Shown: piece after piece, positions 59,862-64,000 of the stretch
Numbering within the stretch: the first letter of the stretch is position 1
Layout: every line of letters begins with the position of its first letter
From: Paludibacteraceae bacterium
GTDB taxonomy: Bacteria; Bacteroidota; Bacteroidia; Bacteroidales; Paludibacteraceae
Assembly: GCA_905235505.1 (NCBI GenBank)
Contig: CAJOMJ010000015.1
Span: forward strand, 30,639-94,638
Direction of reading: 5' to 3'
DNA: 64,000 nt
Notes under the pieces: generated by a model
Database searches by the model: none
Told to the model about the DNA's origin: nothing
The model's input: only the letters and a program-made list of their open reading frames with translations
Translations under genes and position numbers: made by a program

Positions 59862-61268
59862 ATGAAACCACTTGTGTCTGTCATAATACCCATGTACAAT
59901 GCTTCGCCATTCATCGGTGAGGCGCTGGAGAGTGTGCTCGCAAGTACCTATCGTCCGATAGAGATAGTTGTAACAGACGATGGCAGTACTGACGACAGTC
60001 TAAGTATCGTGCAGAGATATGCGTCAGAACACAAGGAGATAGTGGTACTCAGTCAACCTAACAGAGGAGCATCGGCAGCACGCAACCATGCCATTCGGCA
60101 AAGTAAAGGCGAGTATATACTACCTGTAGATGCCGACGACCACATTCATCCGATGTATATCGAGGAAGCCGAACAGATACTGGAGTCAAGGCCTGAAGTG
60201 CGGGTAGTAGGTTGCAGAGCGGAGTATTTTGGTGACAGATGCGGCGAATGGATTACTCCGCCTTTCAGCAAAGAGCTGCTTGCCCGCAAAAACATGATTA
60301 ACGCATGTTCTATGTACCGCCGTGCTGACTGGAATCGGACAAAGGGATATATGGAGACCTGCGCAGCCCGCGAAGATTGGGATATGTGGTTGTCATTGTT
60401 CGAACAGGGAGGCGAATATGTATGCTTGCCCGACATACGATTTTATTACCGCATACGCAAGGGTTCGAAACGCATTCATGACAGAAAGCTCAAACGGCAA
60501 CTGGTTGACGAAATCAATCGCCGCCATCATGCCTATATGCAGCGTTATTTAGGCGGACCACTGCATTACCACCGCTCATGGTCGAAGTTCCTGAACAAGT
60601 TCCGGAGTGTAAGGCAAGAGGGGGAATTTGACCGTTGGACAGAGGGCGAGATGATGTTCGAGCGTCGCAACACATTGCGTCTGACAGACGGTGTAGTAGT
60701 CAAGCAATTCGCCACACCCTCATTGCTGCGAGGGTTATGGTATGGGCTTATAGCTAGCAGCAAGGCTGTACGCAGTTACCAATACGCCTATCGTATGCAA
60801 GGGCTGACTCCTGCACCAATCGCTTACCGCGAGGTACGCATCTGCGGCATTCTGCGAGAGAGTTGGTATGCCTGCAACAAGTCAGAGTGTACACACACTT
60901 TCAACGAGTTGATAGGCGCAACAGACTTCCCCAACCGCGAGCACATATTATCTGCCATAGGTCAGTTTACGGCGCAACTGCACCAACAAGGAATACTGCA
61001 TCAAGACTACTCGGGTGGAAACATACTATTCAACGATGACGGCAGCAAAATAGAGGTAATAGATCTAAACCGTATTCATTTTCACAAAAGGCTCTCACGC
61101 AAGCAACGCTTACGCAACTTCGAGCGTCTGAATATAGACCGTGAGGCTTTGCGAATGATAGCATCCGCATACGCCGAAGCAATGAACGAGGACGCAGCAA
61201 CTGATGCCGAATACATCATCACACACCGCTGGCATAAACATGTAAAACAAGGATTAACCAACTTATGA
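59862..61268 (+). CDS. Fusion of GT2 glycosyltransferase and lipopolysaccharide-kinase-like domain
   Basis: The 468-residue protein starts at ATG 59862. Residues 1 to about 230 are a GT2 domain: MKPLVSVIIPMYNASPFIGE, VVTDDGSTDDSLSIVQRYAS, QPNRGASAARNHAIRQSKGE, PVDADDHIHP with the D-x-D, and CAAREDWDMWLSLFEQ. Residues about 260-468 are a protein-kinase-like fold of the Kdo/InaA type: TLRLTDGVVVKQFATPSLLR, HQDYSGGNILF (His380-Asp382, Asn387) and VIDLNRIHF (Asp401). Such kinases phosphorylate Kdo or heptose in the inner core. The fusion suggests that one polypeptide both glycosylates and phosphorylates the core. The stop overlaps the start of the ligase-family gene by 4 bp. Confidence 0.85.
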   Translation: MKPLVSVIIPMYNASPFIGEALESVLASTYRPIEIVVTDDGSTDDSLSIVQRYASEHKEIVVLSQPNRGASAARNHAIRQSKGEYILPVDADDHIHPMYIEEAEQILESRPEVRVVGCRAEYFGDRCGEWITPPFSKELLARKNMINACSMYRRADWNRTKGYMETCAAREDWDMWLSLFEQGGEYVCLPDIRFYYRIRKGSKRIHDRKLKRQLVDEINRRHHAYMQRYLGGPLHYHRSWSKFLNKFRSVRQEGEFDRWTEGEMMFERRNTLRLTDGVVVKQFATPSLLRGLWYGLIASSKAVRSYQYAYRMQGLTPAPIAYREVRICGILRESWYACNKSECTHTFNELIGATDFPNREHILSAIGQFTAQLHQQGILHQDYSGGNILFNDDGSKIEVIDLNRIHFHKRLSRKQRLRNFERLNIDREALRMIASAYAEAMNEDAATDAEYIITHRWHKHVKQGLTNL

Positions 61269-62536
61269 ACAGATATCAAGACATCGTAGGGCGCATTAAC
61301 TACATACTATTTCTAATCATAGTGTTCATGCTTCCTTTCCCGCAACTGCCTCTCCGATATGCGTGTGTGGCATGGTTTACGGTATGGGTATTGGAAGGCA
61401 GATGGCTCAGCAAACCCACACCTGTCAGGCAAAACAAAACCGCTATACCGTTCATATTGTTCGGGATATGGTTTGTTTGGCAGGCGGTTTCGTACTTCTG
61501 GTGCGCAGACAAAATCGCGTGGGGGGTAATGATGGAGCGCCACCTTACATTCGCCCTGATTGTACCTGTAGGTATATGGGGAGTGAACAAACATTATAAC
61601 CTGCGCCGGATAGAGAAGGTATTCGTAGCCGGGTGTCTTACCGCCATACCGGCATATCTACTGTGGATGGCTGCATTGTTCTCTCACCCGGAATGGGAGT
61701 CTTGGCTGCATTTATCCGAACCTTTGAAATATTTCGACAACTGGCGGGCTTTCCTTGTGGAAAACATTTCGCTGTTCAAGCACCGTTTGTTTCTATGCAG
61801 TGTAGAGCTGTTTGGTGCAGTAATGGCAATACAGATATGGCACAACAAGAAATGGGCGCTTGTTCTAACCCTGCCGGTTATGTTATCTCCTATTGCATTC
61901 ACCTCTTCCAGGCAGTCGGTATTGACACTCATAGCAATGACGGCAGTGGGTATAATCAGCATGCTGCCGCAGGCTCATCGCCGTTTGGCAGGTGCGGGAA
62001 TAGTGTTGGTCGCAATTATAGCAGGCGGCTGTATGATGATGTTTCACCCTCGTATGCAACAGTTTGACTTAGAACAAATCCAAGAGATGCAGAACATCAG
62101 TTACGAACATGAACATCGGCTTAATATATGGGCAATTGCTCTGCAAAACCATGAAGATTACCTTGCCTATGGTCTGGGGACAGGGCAAAGTACCAATTAT
62201 CTGATAGATAAATACAGACAGACAGGATTCGACTACTACGCTTCCATGAGATTTAATGCCCACAACCAATATCTTGAGCAATTGATGGAATTAGGTATTC
62301 CGGGGCTATTGTTTTTCCTGCTTGCATGGATGTCGCTGCCACTATGCGCAAACGGTGCGGCGGGTAAGCGTACAGCGTGGTTGTTTCTAACGCTATACAC
62401 TTTCAATATGTTTACCGACATCATGTTCGGCATGTTCTGCGGTATTGCTCTCTGGGCGGTGGGGATGGTGATTATTCTTCTCCAAAGCAACGAGTTGGTG
62501 TCACAGGAACATATTGACGCCTATCTGCCCTCATAG
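61265..62536 (+). CDS. O-antigen ligase/polymerase family membrane protein (Wzy/WaaL-like)
   Basis: The 423-residue protein has about eleven membrane helices. It carries the family landmarks: FTSSRQSVLTLIAMTAVGII in the middle, a large periplasmic loop containing EHEHRLNIWAIALQNHEDYL and LGTGQSTNYLI, and FNAHNQYLEQLMELGIPGLL, where the H-N-x-Y/F-L motif is the hallmark of the O-Ag ligase fold. It either ligates O-antigen to the lipid A core or polymerises repeats; sequence alone does not decide. It ends the glycan gene run. Confidence 0.86.
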   Translation: MNRYQDIVGRINYILFLIIVFMLPFPQLPLRYACVAWFTVWVLEGRWLSKPTPVRQNKTAIPFILFGIWFVWQAVSYFWCADKIAWGVMMERHLTFALIVPVGIWGVNKHYNLRRIEKVFVAGCLTAIPAYLLWMAALFSHPEWESWLHLSEPLKYFDNWRAFLVENISLFKHRLFLCSVELFGAVMAIQIWHNKKWALVLTLPVMLSPIAFTSSRQSVLTLIAMTAVGIISMLPQAHRRLAGAGIVLVAIIAGGCMMMFHPRMQQFDLEQIQEMQNISYEHEHRLNIWAIALQNHEDYLAYGLGTGQSTNYLIDKYRQTGFDYYASMRFNAHNQYLEQLMELGIPGLLFFLLAWMSLPLCANGAAGKRTAWLFLTLYTFNMFTDIMFGMFCGIALWAVGMVIILLQSNELVSQEHIDAYLPS

Positions 62537-62556
62537 ATGCGCATAAACACAAAAAA

Positions 62557-62588
62557 TTTGCAGATGTGGCAATTTTGCCTTATCTTTG
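62557..62588 (+). promoter_or_regulatory. Bacteroidota-type promoter for the sigma-54 activator and lptE
   Basis: TTTG (62557-62560), a 20-bp spacer and TATCTTTG (62581-62588) match the consensus. It lies 48 bp before ATG 62636 and separates this transcript from the glycan genes. Confidence 0.8.
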
Positions 62589-62635
62589 CGTTCAGTAATA
62601 TGTAAAACCTTAACCTCATCATTAATAGAACCGCT

Positions 62636-63847
62636 ATGCTGACAGAAGAAAAACTGACTGAAATAAAACAGCGTTTCGGAATCATCGGCAATTCCGAACT
62701 CATCAACCGTGCTATTGAGCGTGCATATCTTGTTGCCCCTACCGACTACTCTATTCTCGTTGTCGGTGAGAGCGGTGTGGGCAAGGAGCATTTCCCGAAG
62801 ATTGTTCATGCCTACTCTGCCCGCAAGCATGAACGCTACATAGCCATCAACTGCGGCGCTATACCCAACGGAACTATTGACAGTGAGCTGTTTGGCCACG
62901 TAAAAGGTGCATTTACCGGTGCTATAGGTGACCACAAAGGCTATTTTGAGGAGGCAGACGGAGGCACTATTTTCCTCGATGAAGTGGGAGAACTGCCACT
63001 CGAGACTCAGGTAAGACTGCTTCGCGTGCTGGAGACAGGGGAGTTTATGCGGGTAGGCAGTTCAGAAGTAAAGAAAACAAATGTGCGTGTAGTGGCTGCC
63101 ACCAATGTAGATTTGCAAGATGCCATAATCAACAACACCTTCCGCGAGGATCTCTACTATCGACTTTCCACCATCACTATCAATGTGCCGCCATTGAGAG
63201 AGAGAAAAGAGGATATCTATCCGCTATTCCGCAAGTTTGCAGCCGACTGCACAGAGCGATACCACATGCCTCCCGTAAGACTTGCCGAGGATGCCAAGCA
63301 ACTGCTCACCAACTACTATTTCCGCGGCAATATACGGCAACTGAAGAACATTGCGGAGCAAGTGTGCGTGCTCGAGCAGAAGCGCGAAATCAACGCTGAC
63401 ACTCTGCGGCAGTATCTGCCGGAAGAAGAACAACACCGTGCCATAGCAAGATACGATGGCCAACGAGCCACAGACTTCGACTCAGAGAGAGAGTTCATCT
63501 ACAAGATGCTCTTCGAGATGAAGAAAGACATAGACAGACTCAAGCAAGTGGTAGCACAACTCTCCACCGGCAATTTCACACCCGCCGAGGTAGTGCCGAC
63601 ACAGGATACCCCTACAATAAAGCCCCTCATTTCTATGCCCGAACATGTTGAATACAAGCAAGCACAAGAAGTGAGCGAACCGGCTCCTGTCATATTAGAA
63701 GACGAAACTACGAGTTTGCAGGAGATAGAGAAAGAGACTATCCGCCGCTCGTTAGAGCGCAATAAAGGCAATCGGAAAGTGACCGCTGCCGAATTGGGAT
63801 TGGGAGAGAGAACACTATACAGGAAAATTAAAGAATACGGGTTGTGA
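62636..63847 (+). CDS. Sigma-54 interacting transcriptional activator without receiver domain
   Basis: The 403-residue protein opens directly with the AAA+ domain: Walker A GESGVGKE at 44-51, GAFTGA at 91-96, which contacts sigma-54, Walker B GGTIFLDEVGELPLETQ, VRVVAATNVDL, and the arginine-finger region FREDLYYRLSTITINVPPLR. After a linker (about 260-350) with a coiled-coil-like stretch, the C-terminus is a Fis-type helix-turn-helix (IRRSLERNKGNRKVTAAELG..RTLYRKIKEYGL). There is no N-terminal receiver or GAF sensor, so activity must be set by level, by a partner or by the linker. It lies 24 bp before lptE, an arrangement I recall from other Bacteroidota genomes, which suggests a role in envelope control. 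Confidence 0.92.
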   Translation: MLTEEKLTEIKQRFGIIGNSELINRAIERAYLVAPTDYSILVVGESGVGKEHFPKIVHAYSARKHERYIAINCGAIPNGTIDSELFGHVKGAFTGAIGDHKGYFEEADGGTIFLDEVGELPLETQVRLLRVLETGEFMRVGSSEVKKTNVRVVAATNVDLQDAIINNTFREDLYYRLSTITINVPPLRERKEDIYPLFRKFAADCTERYHMPPVRLAEDAKQLLTNYYFRGNIRQLKNIAEQVCVLEQKREINADTLRQYLPEEEQHRAIARYDGQRATDFDSEREFIYKMLFEMKKDIDRLKQVVAQLSTGNFTPAEVVPTQDTPTIKPLISMPEHVEYKQAQEVSEPAPVILEDETTSLQEIEKETIRRSLERNKGNRKVTAAELGLGERTLYRKIKEYGL

Positions 63848-63871
63848 CTACACCACTATCCAACTGAAGAT

Positions 63872-64000
63872 ATGAAGACCACAATGAGAATAACTATACC
63901 TCTGTTGCTTATGGCTGTTAGCATAGCAATGCAATCGTGCCTTATCTCATTTAAGTTCAATGGTGCGAACATCGACTATAGCAAGACCAAGTCAATAGCC
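63872..64000 (+). CDS. lptE: LptE-like LPS-assembly lipoprotein (N-terminus only)
   Basis: The frame starts at ATG 63872 and runs off the window after 43 codons. It has a lipoprotein signal (PLLLMAVSIAMQSC) followed by LISFKFNGANIDYSKTKSIA, which resembles the start of the Bacteroidota LptE family (a strand, then G-x-x-I-x). LptE plugs the LptD barrel and helps insert LPS into the outer membrane. Position directly after the sigma-54 activator supports the call. Confidence 0.75.
   Translation, partial: MKTTMRITIPLLLMAVSIAMQSCLISFKFNGANIDYSKTKSIA

Noticed and set aside
1-64000. tRNA and rRNA genes
   Set aside because: No cloverleaf-type segments with GGTTC-like T-loops or conserved rRNA stretches were noticed, though a covariance search was not possible here.

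Overview
The window is a chromosomal stretch from a member of the Bacteroidales, most likely a Prevotella-like or Porphyromonas-like gut or oral lineage. The evidence is a SusC/SusD pair, promoters of the Bacteroidota type (TTTG, 19-20 bp, then TAnnTTTG), a type IX secretion (T9SS) component related to PorZ, many secreted enzymes ending in T9SS-type sorting domains, and Bacteroidota-specific families (DUF5107, Wzi-like, LptE-like). Both ends cut a gene: a giant secreted LamG protein on the left and lptE on the right. I found no tRNA, rRNA, CRISPR array or intact insertion sequence.

Bases 1-14,033 (all minus strand) hold the giant LamG/FN3 protein, a GH95 enzyme, an AT-rich island and a GH97 enzyme. 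The island carries two paralogous lipoprotein genes, each followed by a tiny lipoprotein gene. Near-identical blocks of 115 and 133 bp (R1 and R2) delimit each unit, giving the order promoter-R2-V2-R1-R2-V1-R1-GH95. A plus-strand C10 (streptopain-like) protease follows (14,327-16,813).

Bases 16,806-34,792 (minus) form a polysaccharide utilization locus: sugar-porter MFS, DUF5107/TPR protein, AraC regulator, GH36 alpha-galactosidase, SusC, SusD, FG-GAP surface protein, clan GH-D alpha-galactosidase-like enzyme and aldose 1-epimerase. With the neighbouring GH97 and GH95 enzymes and a GH53 galactanase at 46.6 kb, the theme is galactose-containing glycans.

Bases 35,371-37,302 (plus) encode a formate/nitrite-type channel, a SPOR protein and FolE. 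Bases 37,280-47,853 (minus) hold a DUF1963 protein, then a compact operon potA-potB-potC-rdgB-porZ-like-phosphoethanolamine transferase, and upstream of it the GH53 gene.

Bases 47,860-49,130 are mostly non-coding and repeat-rich. They hold an inverted-repeat element also present at 11.7 kb, a 20-bp-arm AT palindrome and a likely 46-residue membrane protein gene.

Bases 49,167-64,000 (plus) run through mlaE, mlaF, a stand-alone M6-propeptide-like protein, two M6 metalloproteases, xthA, lptB, a kelch lipoprotein, a Wzi-like protein, a GT2 glycosyltransferase, a GT2-kinase fusion, an O-antigen ligase/polymerase family protein, a sigma-54 activator and lptE. This is largely an outer-membrane biogenesis region.

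A short palindrome (core GAGACGTGAC..GTCGCGTCTC) is scattered through at least twelve sites, including four consecutive gaps of the mla/protease operon. All coordinates and alignments were read by eye; functions rest on motif recognition without database searches.
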